8,802 nt of DNA from Conexivisphaera sp046536535 (GTDB taxonomy: Archaea > Thermoproteota > Nitrososphaeria > Conexivisphaerales > Conexivisphaeraceae), in NCBI GenBank assembly GCA_046536535.1, contig JAWDMO010000054.1, forward strand, positions 1 to 8,802. The letters are read 5' to 3'. The notes under the pieces were generated by a model that saw nothing but the letters and a program-made list of their open reading frames with translations, had not been told where the DNA came from and did no database searches. A program made the translations under genes and the position numbers. This document shows, piece after piece, positions 1-5,737 of this stretch (positions within the stretch are counted from its first letter, which is position 1; each line of letters opens with the position of its first letter).

Positions 1-54
1 CTCGAACTATTCAGTTCCCTCACCGGGTTGAAGTGGAAGGGTACGTCTATGTAG
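1..54 (+). CDS. Possible C-terminal end of an unidentified plus-strand gene (partial)
   Basis: Frame 1 is open from the left edge to a TAG at 52-54 and would give a 17-residue tail ending in LTGLKWKGTSM. The composition is protein-like, and the frame would converge on RPA, matching the convergent arrangements elsewhere in the window. The hairpin at 93-113 would then lie just downstream. A competing minus-strand frame covers the same bases, and 17 codons are too few to decide between them. No family recognised. Confidence 0.3.
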   Translation, partial: LELFSSLTGLKWKGTSM

Positions 55-167
55 ATGGGGCCGGTGGGGGATGCCCGCCCATTTGGGCTTATCCGACCAG
101 CACCGCTGGTCGGCCCGCCCCGGCCGGAGGTACGGCGCCGAGGTATCTGGATGAATGCCGACGGCAC
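1..167 (-). CDS. Alternative: N-terminal part of a minus-strand gene downstream of RPA (partial, weak)
   Basis: The minus strand is open from a GTG at 165-167 to the left edge. A GGGGAG Shine-Dalgarno-like string lies 6 nt upstream of that GTG, and the GTG is 43 nt past the RPA stop. The last part is plausible protein (IYIDVPFHFNPVREL), but the first 30 residues are Arg/Gly/Ser/Pro-rich low complexity, as expected of a chance frame in GC-rich DNA. It is mutually exclusive with the plus-strand tail at 1-54. No family recognised. Confidence 0.2.
   Translation of the reverse strand, partial: MPSAFIQIPRRRTSGRGGPTSGAGRISPNGRASPTGPIYIDVPFHFNPVRELNSS
57..121. other. GC-rich nested hairpins 3' of RPA
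   Basis: A 9-bp perfect stem (93-101 with 105-113, loop ACC) follows a small hairpin, GCCC 77-80 with GGGC 85-88. Both are enclosed by GGGGC 57-61 pairing with GCCCC 117-121. It could be a terminator or RNA-processing structure between convergent genes. No T-run follows on either strand, so simple intrinsic termination is not shown. High GC raises the chance of fortuitous stems. Confidence 0.35.
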
Positions 168-210
168 GGACTTCTCCCCGGCGCTCCGCCGGCGAAATCG
201 CCCATCAGCG

Positions 211-1677
211 TCAGGACCCCGCCCGCTCTATCCTCGTGTACCCCCTGGCCTCCAGCGATGGGGGATATCCCTCGCGCTTCACCACCAGCGCGCCGTATAT
301 CCTGACCCTCTCCCCGACCTCGAGGCCCATCAGCTTGTCAGCGGCGTCCCTCCACGCCGCCAGCTCGACCTCCCCCGCGTGATCTCCCAGCATGAGCGAT
401 GCCCTCCTGATGCCCTCCCCCGACCTGCTCGTGACCTCCCTCTCGGTGGCCCTGGAGAGCACGACCCCCTCGAACACGCATATCCTGCGGTCGTAAGCCT
501 CGAGGTCCTTCGACGTGATCCGCAGCTGATCGAGCAGATCCGGCCTCCGCCCCAGAACCTCCACGTCGCCCCTCTCACTCACCCTCGTGGAGCGCAGCTT
601 CATTATGGATCCCGGGGGGGCGGACGTTATCGCCTCCGCGGCCGCGCCCGTTGCGACCACCCTGACGAGATCGTCGCCCGACAGGAACGCCGCCTCCGCG
701 GCCGCGCCGGAGGGGACGACGTCGGACGACACCAGGAACATCTCGTTCGAGCGCGCCCTCGCGGGAACCCCCGATATCACCTCCACGGTGGATCCATCGT
801 CCCCGTGCAGCTCCAGCGAGCCGTCCCTTCCCCTGCGCACCCTGAAGCAGATCAGCCTCACGACGGCGCCCGGGCCCACCCCCTGCAGGGAATCGGCGGA
901 CCTCCCCCAGATGACGACGCGCAGCCGTCCGGCGCCGTCCTCGCCCGATATCGTGAAGAAGCTCATGGGCCTCGTGGAGGATCCCCTCGTGTACTCCCTC
1001 CCCTGGACGTCAGACGTCACCTTGCCCCTCACGACCACGGGGACGCCGAGCGGATCCTCCTTCACCTCGGGGACCCCCATCGTGATCGTCTCCAGGACTC
1101 CCTTGGGCGGCGATTCGTGCGGCAGATCGAGCGCGCCCCTCCCATCCACGTGCACCTCGATGCCGCCGGAACGCCCGAGCCGCGTAGATGCCCCGGATAT
1201 CGTCAGGGCGTCCCCCGGCTTCAGCGTGTCCATGACCTTCCTGAAGTCGGGATCGCCCCACACGACGAGGCGCACCACAGCACCTGTATCGAAAATATAA
1301 TATATGTAGGCCTTTCCGACACCGCTGTTCCGGCCCTCGAACGAGAGCTCCCTGCCCTTGCACAGGAACAGCGCCTTGACGTCCACGCGCTTCAGCCCCG
1401 GCCGCAGCTCGGCTATCCTGAGCGGCTGCCTGGGCAGCGTCCCGAGGTCGACCCCGAGGTCGCTCGCCACCAGATAGCCGGCGCCGACCTCCGTCAGATA
1501 GCCGGATCCCATCTCCTCCATCTTGCGGTGTATAAGCCCCCAGATTTCCTCCTCCCCGAGGTCGGGCCTCCTGCTCAGTATCTCGGCCACGATTGCGGCG
1601 GCCCTGGGATCCCTGGCCACGGCCTTGATATCCGCGGACCCACAAAATAGCGTTTCCCCGCCCGGACGATGTAGCAT
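211..1677 (-). CDS. rpa: Replication protein A, multi-OB-fold ssDNA-binding protein
   Basis: This protein binds single-stranded DNA in replication, repair and recombination. The product is 488 aa. Residues about 15-78 form the helical segment typical of archaeal RPA (EEEIWGLIHRKMEEMGSGYLTEVGAGYLVASDLGVDL region). Four OB-fold-sized units follow at about 88-185, 200-300, 315-375 and 392-486. Units 1, 2 and 4 show the usual strand pattern ending in a W (VVWGDPD, VVIWGRS, LAAWRDA); the third is short and Ala-rich. I see no Cys4 zinc finger, unlike many euryarchaeal RPAs. The ATG at 1677 was chosen because the only TATA element (1721-1728) would place transcription start near 1700. That leaves the upstream in-frame TTG (1716) untranscribed. 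The gene diverges from Alba. Family is confident; the exact start is less so. Confidence 0.9.
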   Translation of the reverse strand: MLHRPGGETLFCGSADIKAVARDPRAAAIVAEILSRRPDLGEEEIWGLIHRKMEEMGSGYLTEVGAGYLVASDLGVDLGTLPRQPLRIAELRPGLKRVDVKALFLCKGRELSFEGRNSGVGKAYIYYIFDTGAVVRLVVWGDPDFRKVMDTLKPGDALTISGASTRLGRSGGIEVHVDGRGALDLPHESPPKGVLETITMGVPEVKEDPLGVPVVVRGKVTSDVQGREYTRGSSTRPMSFFTISGEDGAGRLRVVIWGRSADSLQGVGPGAVVRLICFRVRRGRDGSLELHGDDGSTVEVISGVPARARSNEMFLVSSDVVPSGAAAEAAFLSGDDLVRVVATGAAAEAITSAPPGSIMKLRSTRVSERGDVEVLGRRPDLLDQLRITSKDLEAYDRRICVFEGVVLSRATEREVTSRSGEGIRRASLMLGDHAGEVELAAWRDAADKLMGLEVGERVRIYGALVVKREGYPPSLEARGYTRIERAGS

Positions 1678-1720
1678 CCCCGTGATACGGGCGGGGCACG
1701 CGGGGGCACGGGCCAAACCC

Positions 1721-1728
1721 TAAATATA
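1721..1728. promoter_or_regulatory. TATA box shared by divergent alba and rpa
   Basis: TAAATATA is the only A/T-rich element in the 76 nt between the two start codons. Its centre is about 29 nt before the alba ATG, which fits a leaderless or nearly leaderless alba mRNA. Read on the other strand (TATATTTA) it would start rpa near 1700 with a leader of about 20 nt. TBP may therefore be used in both directions; direction choice is inferred. Confidence 0.6.
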
Positions 1729-1753
1729 GCTCGGGGCGCGCTAGAGGCCCGCA

Positions 1754-2023
1754 ATGGAGGATTCCGCGCTGATAATAGTGAGCACGAAGAAGCCTGTGAT
1801 GAACTACGTGACCGCGTGTGTGACCGCGTTCAACGCCGGCCACAGGCGGCTGGTCCTCAGGGCGAGGGGGAGGTCGATAAGCAGCGCCGTGGACGTCGTG
1901 AACCTGCTGAAGTCAGGGTTTCTCTCGGGCCTCAGGATCGAGCGCGTGGGCGTCGGGAGCGAGGGCGTGGACGGCACCGAGGGGACGGTATCCTACATAG
2001 AGATAGAGATCTCCAGGCCCTAG
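1754..2023 (+). CDS. albA: DNA/RNA-binding chromatin protein Alba
   Basis: Alba is a small basic protein that coats archaeal DNA as dimers and also binds RNA. The 89-aa product matches the family along its length. It has the N-terminal STKKPVMNYV motif, with the Lys pair at 12-13 corresponding to the acetylatable lysines of the Sulfolobus protein. The RARGRSISSAVD helix region and a C-terminal SYIEIEI strand follow. Usual family length is 90-100 aa, so it is complete. The ATG is the only start near the TATA box at 1721-1728. The gene is divergent from rpa, and its TAG shares a CTAG tetranucleotide with the DUF2070 stop on the opposite strand. Pairing with RPA groups two nucleic-acid-coating proteins on one promoter region. 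Confidence 0.96.
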   Translation: MEDSALIIVSTKKPVMNYVTACVTAFNAGHRRLVLRARGRSISSAVDVVNLLKSGFLSGLRIERVGVGSEGVDGTEGTVSYIEIEISRP

Positions 2024-3738
2024 AGCAGCGCGAGCGATATGTATCCGGCGGCGGCCAGCACCAGCGCCACGATCAGCGTCAGCTTGGCTATCCGGATGGA
2101 TCTGGACGCCATGTCCTTGGACGCGTTCAGGAAGCCGTCGCCGGCGAACTTCGCGTCCATCGAGAATTCCTTCGCGCCGACCGCGCCGCACTCGGCCATC
2201 CCCCGGAGCGCGTCCCCGGCCGCGCCCTCTATGATATCCAGTATCCCGTCCTCGACCTCCCCCAGCGCCGAGTAGCCGCGATCCGTACGCGATATCCCGG
2301 TCGTCTCATGCGTGTCGGTCGTGCACAGGAGGGATGAGTCGAACCCGAGCGACCTCAGCCTCTCATCCACCTTGTGCCTGAAGCCCGGCACGGCATTGTT
2401 GGAATCGACGACCACTATTGCTAGCCTGTGCCCGGCGCCGTCCTCGAGCGCCAGCGCCGATATCCCCGCGGATCCTATATCCGGCCATACGGCGCCCGGG
2501 CGCCTCGCGCAGCCGCACCTCACGATCCTTTCCGCCGGCGGACCCCTCCTGATCATCTCCTCGGCGAGCGAGAGGAGCTCCGCCACTTCGTCCTCCCCGG
2601 GATCCGGGCCGAGGCTGTTGTGGGCGTCCGCGGCTATGACCCTCACGCCGTACCTGTCCCCCAGGGCCTCAAGGCGCTCCACGACCGCGTCCCCGTAGTC
2701 CTCCAGGCCCTCCACGGGCTCGATTATCAAAAGGAGGGTCTTCGCGCCGATCCACAGGCCCCTCAACCTGATGCGCGACCCCGACAGCGTGACCATTGGG
2801 CTGAGGGCCCCCTCCTCGAACCCGTCCGATGACGCCTCCCGCGCCATGCGGGACGCGAACTCCCTGGTGACGGCGTTCGACGAAAGGTTGCGACCGTGAT
2901 CGACCGCCCCGTGGAGGACGGCGGCGCAGCCGAGCCCATCGAGCTCCCCCGCCAGCACCTCCGGCACGTTGTAGCTCCCCACCGGCCTGAACGGGCCGGG
3001 ATGCACGTACGGGACGGCGGCTATGAAGCGGGAGGCCCTTATCAGATATCCCCGCGCCTTGCCGTCGTCCCCGAGCTCCGACATGAGCAGCTCCAGGGAA
3101 CCGCCCCTGGAGCCGGACCACGCCTCCATGAACGCGCTGAGGCTCCTCAAACCCCCGACGCGGCCGCGCTCCAGGAGCTCCAGGGAGACGCCGGCGGTCA
3201 CCACCAGCGGCAGCCCCAGGGCCATCGGGAGGATGGACCCCAGGGCCGTCCGCTGGACCTCCAGTATCATGTTGTAGAGCGGCGCCAGCGCCGTCGAGAT
3301 AACGGCGGATACCGAGCGAGGGCTCCTGTGCGAGAACACCCCCCCTATTATGTAGGCGCGCGCCGCCCAGAACGGGAAGACGCTGTAGAGCACCAGCGAC
3401 GGCTTCCCCAGGACGGCCGCCGGGATCAGCGCCACCATCCACGCCACGTTGGTGGCCGAGTAAGCCACGGCGAGGCGGCGCGCGTTGATGAAGCTGAAGT
3501 TGCTGCCCCAGACAAACCTGAGGGCCAGCGCCTCGACCCCGAACACCGCGAGGCCGCCGAGCGAGATCAGGCCGCCGATGAGCAGTCCCTGGCGCATGGC
3601 GAGGGAGTATGCCATCAGGTATGCGGCTATGGAGGTCGCTAACGCGAGCGTCACGGCCACCGGGCCGCCGAGGCCCGATATCGTGAGGACGCGGGACCTC
3701 GACGTGAAATATGTCGTGTGCTTCGGCCCGGGGCTCAA
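2020..3738 (-). CDS. DUF2070 family membrane protein with conserved His/Asp motifs
   Basis: The 572-aa protein has a hydrophobic N-terminal half with about six probable membrane helices (roughly 26-46, 50-72, 95-115, 117-135, 145-160, 168-188). A large soluble domain follows, then one C-terminal helix (about 551-571). The soluble domain carries HPGPFRPVG (246-254), HGAVDHGRN (276-284), DAHNS (371-375), DSNN (445-448) and TDTHET (474-479). These conserved His/Asp motifs mark the archaeal DUF2070 family and look like metal ligands; an enzymatic role is inference, and the family's function is unknown to me. The start is TTG at 3738: an in-frame TGA lies three codons upstream and no ATG or GTG occurs before the first helix. 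It lies 19 nt after the Sec61-beta stop, so the two are probably one operon. The length fits the family and no lesion is seen. Confidence 0.9.
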   Translation of the reverse strand: MSPGPKHTTYFTSRSRVLTISGLGGPVAVTLALATSIAAYLMAYSLAMRQGLLIGGLISLGGLAVFGVEALALRFVWGSNFSFINARRLAVAYSATNVAWMVALIPAAVLGKPSLVLYSVFPFWAARAYIIGGVFSHRSPRSVSAVISTALAPLYNMILEVQRTALGSILPMALGLPLVVTAGVSLELLERGRVGGLRSLSAFMEAWSGSRGGSLELLMSELGDDGKARGYLIRASRFIAAVPYVHPGPFRPVGSYNVPEVLAGELDGLGCAAVLHGAVDHGRNLSSNAVTREFASRMAREASSDGFEEGALSPMVTLSGSRIRLRGLWIGAKTLLLIIEPVEGLEDYGDAVVERLEALGDRYGVRVIAADAHNSLGPDPGEDEVAELLSLAEEMIRRGPPAERIVRCGCARRPGAVWPDIGSAGISALALEDGAGHRLAIVVVDSNNAVPGFRHKVDERLRSLGFDSSLLCTTDTHETTGISRTDRGYSALGEVEDGILDIIEGAAGDALRGMAECGAVGAKEFSMDAKFAGDGFLNASKDMASRSIRIAKLTLIVALVLAAAGYISLALL

Positions 3739-3757
3739 GATCGGTCAGTCATCGCGG

Positions 3758-3916
3758 TCATATCACGAGCAGCGCTATCGACGCCACTATGAGGCCTATG
3801 GAGAGCGCTATTATCACCTCGGGCCTCACCTTGACCTTCGACGTGTCCTCGTCATAGAACACCATCAGGCCCGCGCTGGATGCAGGCATCGGCGCCTGCT
3901 TGCGCCGCTTGCTCAT
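3758..3916 (-). CDS. secG: Preprotein translocase subunit Sec61-beta (SecG-like)
   Basis: This is the small non-essential subunit of the archaeal SecYE-beta translocon in the cytoplasmic membrane. The 52-aa product has the family layout: a basic N-terminus (MSKRRKQ), a PASSAGLM segment, the conserved FYDED...KVRPE stretch just before the membrane, and a single tail-anchoring helix at about 34-52. Length is normal. A longer in-frame extension to 4063 was rejected: it would run across both promoters and into glyA, and the MSKRRK start has a GGTGGGG ribosome-binding-like string right upstream. The TTTATA box on this strand is about 27 nt upstream, so the mRNA may be nearly leaderless. It is probably the first gene of an operon with DUF2070 and is divergent from glyA. 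Confidence 0.95.
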   Translation of the reverse strand: MSKRRKQAPMPASSAGLMVFYDEDTSKVKVRPEVIIALSIGLIVASIALLVI

Positions 3917-3940
3917 GCCCCACCGGGACCCCGCCGTTCC

Positions 3941-3946
3941 TATAAA
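3941..3946 (-). promoter_or_regulatory. TATA box of the Sec61-beta/DUF2070 unit
   Basis: TTTATA on the minus strand is centred about 27 nt upstream of the Sec61-beta ATG (3916). This is the usual archaeal TBP spacing for a start of transcription at or next to the start codon. Confidence 0.6.
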
Positions 3947-3960
3947 CGCTTTCCCGACAA

Positions 3961-3968
3961 ACATATAT
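3961..3968 (+). promoter_or_regulatory. TATA box of glyA
   Basis: ACATATAT is centred about 30 nt upstream of the glyA ATG (3995), implying a very short or absent 5' leader. It lies back to back with the Sec61-beta promoter in the 78-nt intergenic region. Confidence 0.55.
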
Positions 3969-3994
3969 CCGGTGTATACGGCCGTCCCGACGGT

Positions 3995-5358
3995 ATGTCC
4001 GAACAGTATGAGCACGCCAGGACGGGCTATGAGCAGGTGCTGAGGCTCATGGGGGAGCATCACGGGTGGTTCTCCAGGAGCCTTCCCCTCATAGCGTCGG
4101 AGAACGTCCCCAGTCCGGCGGTCCGCGAGGCACTGGCCAGCGACCTGGGCAACAGATACGCGGAGTAGGTCGCGCGAGGCCCGCGCGGCCTCCGCAGGGT
4201 TGGCCCGGTGAAAGGCTGTACGCGGGCTGCAGGTACATAGATCAGATAGAGCTCATCGCGGACGATCTGGCGAGGAGGCTGTTCCGCGCCGAGTTCGCGG
4301 ACGTGCGGCCGATAGCCGGCGTCACTGCAAATTTGGCGGTTTACACCGCGTTTACAGAGCCGGGGGACGTCGTGCTCTCGCTGGCTATACCGAACGGCGG
4401 ACACATAACGTACGGGCCCAAGAGGGTCGGGGGCACCGCCGGCCGCGTCAGGGGCCTCGACGTGGAGTACATGCCGTTCGACGAAGGCTCGATGAACGTG
4501 GACGTCGACGCGACGACCAAGAAGGTCGACAGGCTCGCGGCCGAGGGCAGGAAGCCGAAGATGGTCGTGTTCGGCGGCTCGCTCTTCCTGTTCCCCCACC
4601 CGGTCAGGGAGCTCTCGGATCACCTGAAATCGATGGGGATCACCATTGCGTACGACGGGGCGCACGTCCTGGGGCTCATAGCGGGGGGCGAATTCCAGGA
4701 TCCGCTGCGGGAGGGGGCCGACGCCATGATGGGGAGCACGCACAAGACGCTGCCGGGGCCGCAGGGCGGCGTCATACTTTCCTGGGAGAGGTACGCCGAC
4801 GGAATAAAACAGGCGGTCTTCCCGAGCAACGTCTCCAACCACCATCTGCACCATGTGGCGGGGAAGGCGATCATGTTCGCCGAGATGCTGGCGTTCGGCA
4901 GGGAGTACGCCTCCCAGGTTGTCAGGAACGCCAGGAGGCTCGCCGAGGAGCTCCACGCCAGGGGGTTCGCGGTCCTGGGGGAGGCCAACGGGTTCACCAG
5001 GTCCCATCAGGTGGTGGTGGACGTCACGCGCAACGGGGGCGGAATGGGCGTTGAGAAGAAGCTGGAGGAGTGCAACATAATAGTGAACCGCAACCTCCTG
5101 CCGTACGACCCGAGGGAGGGCAGATCGTACAAGGACCCCGGAGGCATCAGGATGGGCGTCCAGGAGGTCACCCGCCTCGGGATGAGGGAGGGCGAGATGG
5201 CGGAGATCGCGGACCTGATATCGAGGGCGATAATCGGAGGGGAGCCCGCGGAGCGCGTCGCCGCGGACGTCGCCGAACTCAGGCGCGAGTTCTCGCGCGT
5301 GAGCTACGCGTTCGACTCGTCGCTCGACGCGTACGAGTACGTGAAGCTCAGGAGGTAG
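3995..5358 (+). CDS. glyA: Serine hydroxymethyltransferase, interrupted by a 32-nt BHB-type intron (exons 3995-4165 and 4198-5358)
   Basis: This is the PLP enzyme that interconverts serine and glycine and transfers a one-carbon unit to the archaeal folate or pterin carrier. Exon 1 encodes 57 aa including the SHMT signature SLPLIASENVPSPAVREAL and ends in NRYAE. Exon 2 encodes 386 aa starting GWPGERLYAGCRYID, so the joined protein is 443 aa, a normal family length. In spliced numbering the Schiff-base lysine is K240 (GSTHKTLPGPQGG), and the PLP-contacting pair is D210/H213 (YDGAHVLGL). Between the exons, TAG follows the GAG codon directly and the frame shifts. Removing 4166-4197 restores the family consensus with no residue gained or lost. 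Without splicing the product would be a 57-aa stub. All catalytic motifs are intact, arguing against a pseudogene. The end overlaps the convergent rpl35ae by 11 nt. Confidence 0.93.
4166..4197 (+). other. Predicted bulge-helix-bulge pre-mRNA intron in glyA (32 nt)
   Basis: The central helix is GCGG (4160-4163) pairing with CCGC (4192-4195). Bulge 1 is AGT (4164-4166) and bulge 2 is AGG (4196-4198). A 10-bp inner stem (4167-4176 with 4182-4191, one G-T pair) closes a 5-nt loop, AGGCC. Cleavage after the second base of each bulge removes exactly the 32 nt needed to repair the SHMT frame. The outer helix is weak: C4159-G4199 and A4158-T4200 only. In archaea such motifs are cut by the tRNA splicing endonuclease and joined by RtcB ligase. 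The same cut rule explains both introns in the nearby tRNA-Leu gene. The prediction comes from sequence and folding only. Confidence 0.85.
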
Positions 5359-5608
5359 CGGGCGAGAGATCCGCCGGGACCCCGAGCATCTGTCCGGGGA
5401 TGTTGCGCGAGAAACGCACCCTGAGCACGTTGCCCCTGCCGTACCTGCCGAGCACGCGCCCCTCGTAGACGTTGCCGTGGCGGTCCCTGGCGACCACCGT
5501 CCAGCCGGTGAGGTCGCTGGAGCCATCCCAGCCGAGCGCCCTCACGAGCGAAATTCCCTGGTAGATCTTGCCGGGACCCCGCCTGTAGCCTATTATCACG
5601 GCCTTCAC
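5348..5608 (-). CDS. rpl35ae: Large ribosomal subunit protein L35Ae
   Basis: This 50S subunit protein is found in archaea and eukaryotes. The 86-aa product has the family's N-terminal beta-barrel motif (KAVIIGYRRGPG). Further on come VVARDRHGNVYEGRVLGRYGRGNVLRVRF and the diagnostic tail motif NIPGQMLG. Length is typical. The GTG at 5606-5608 is the only start that fits the family N-terminus (V/M-KAVIIGYRRG). The longer open frame upstream runs through the tRNA gene and is spurious. A GGGGGGT string lies several bases before the start, and a minus-strand TATA-like ATTAAT sits about 27 nt upstream, so a leaderless mRNA is likely. Its 3' end overlaps glyA tail to tail by 11 nt. It is divergent from tRNA-Leu. 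Confidence 0.93.
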   Translation of the reverse strand: MKAVIIGYRRGPGKIYQGISLVRALGWDGSSDLTGWTVVARDRHGNVYEGRVLGRYGRGNVLRVRFSRNIPGQMLGVPADLSPATS

Positions 5609-5631
5609 GGATGGACCCCCCGCGGGGCTTG

Positions 5632-5638
5632 AATTAAT
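5632..5638 (-). promoter_or_regulatory. Probable TATA box of rpl35ae
   Basis: The A/T run AATTAAT, read as ATTAATT on the minus strand, is centred about 27 nt upstream of the GTG start at 5608. It abuts the tRNA-Leu TATA element (5641-5646), so the two divergent units share a 61-nt control region. Confidence 0.45.
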
Positions 5639-5640
5639 GC

Positions 5641-5646
5641 TTATTT
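5641..5646 (+). promoter_or_regulatory. Probable TATA box of tRNA-Leu
   Basis: TTATTT is centred about 26 nt before the first tRNA base (5670). Transcription would start at or within a few bases of the mature 5' end, leaving little or no leader for RNase P to remove. Confidence 0.5.
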
Positions 5647-5691
5647 GCGCCGCCGGGCTCCTCGGATGTGCGGGGGTGCCCGAGGGGACAA

Positions 5692-5709
5692 ACCGCGCAA
5701 CGGGTCCAG
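5692..5709 (+). other. tRNA-Leu intron 1 (18 nt, D loop, between tRNA positions 21 and 22)
   Basis: The central helix is GGAC (5686-5689) with GTCC (5704-5707). Bulges are AAA (5690-5692) and AGA (5708-5710). The inner stem CCG/CGG (5693-5695 with 5701-5703) closes the loop CGCAA. Cutting after the second base of each bulge leaves a standard leucine D loop. The position is non-canonical; the usual archaeal site is 37/38. Confidence 0.85.
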
Positions 5710-5718
5710 AGGGGGCGG

Positions 5719-5737
5719 AGGCCTCCGGGTCGCCCAG
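5719..5737 (+). other. tRNA-Leu intron 2 (19 nt, anticodon stem, between positions 30 and 31)
   Basis: The central helix is GGGC (5713-5716) with GCCC (5732-5735). Bulges are GGA (5717-5719) and AGA (5736-5738). The inner stem GGCC (5720-5723) pairs with GGTC (5728-5731) around the loop TCCG. Cutting after the second base of each bulge joins GCGG to A and rebuilds the anticodon stem. A weak outer helix uses AGG of the 9-nt middle exon region against CTT. Confidence 0.85.

Noticed and set aside
60..113. CCCATTTGGGCTTATCCGACC resembling the 3' part of an RNase P RNA
   Set aside because: No ACAGAA-like P4 strand or CR-IV element is visible in bases 1-80, and no matching 5' region is present. 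The resemblance rests on a few common bases.
55..1650. Long open plus-strand frame of 531 codons opposite RPA
   Set aside because: Arg/Pro/His-rich shadow of the RPA gene in GC-rich DNA. It has no recognisable domain, while the minus strand gives clear OB folds.
774..3680. Frequent GATATC strings across rpa and DUF2070
   Set aside because: They occur in varied contexts, mostly from Asp-Ile / Ile-Ser codon pairs read on the minus strand. There is no regular spacing or shared flank, so they look like codon preference.
3758..4063. Sec61-beta with a 49-residue N-terminal extension
   Set aside because: The extension crosses both promoter elements and overlaps glyA exon 1, and family members start at the MSKRRK position.
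4066..5358. glyA as a frameshifted pseudogene or two separate genes (57 aa and a 430-aa frame from 4066)
   Set aside because: Every catalytic motif is intact. The junction lies between two adjacent conserved residues, and the intervening 32 nt form a BHB whose cut sites match the required deletion exactly. The first 44 residues of the 4066 frame are exon 1 DNA read out of frame plus intron.
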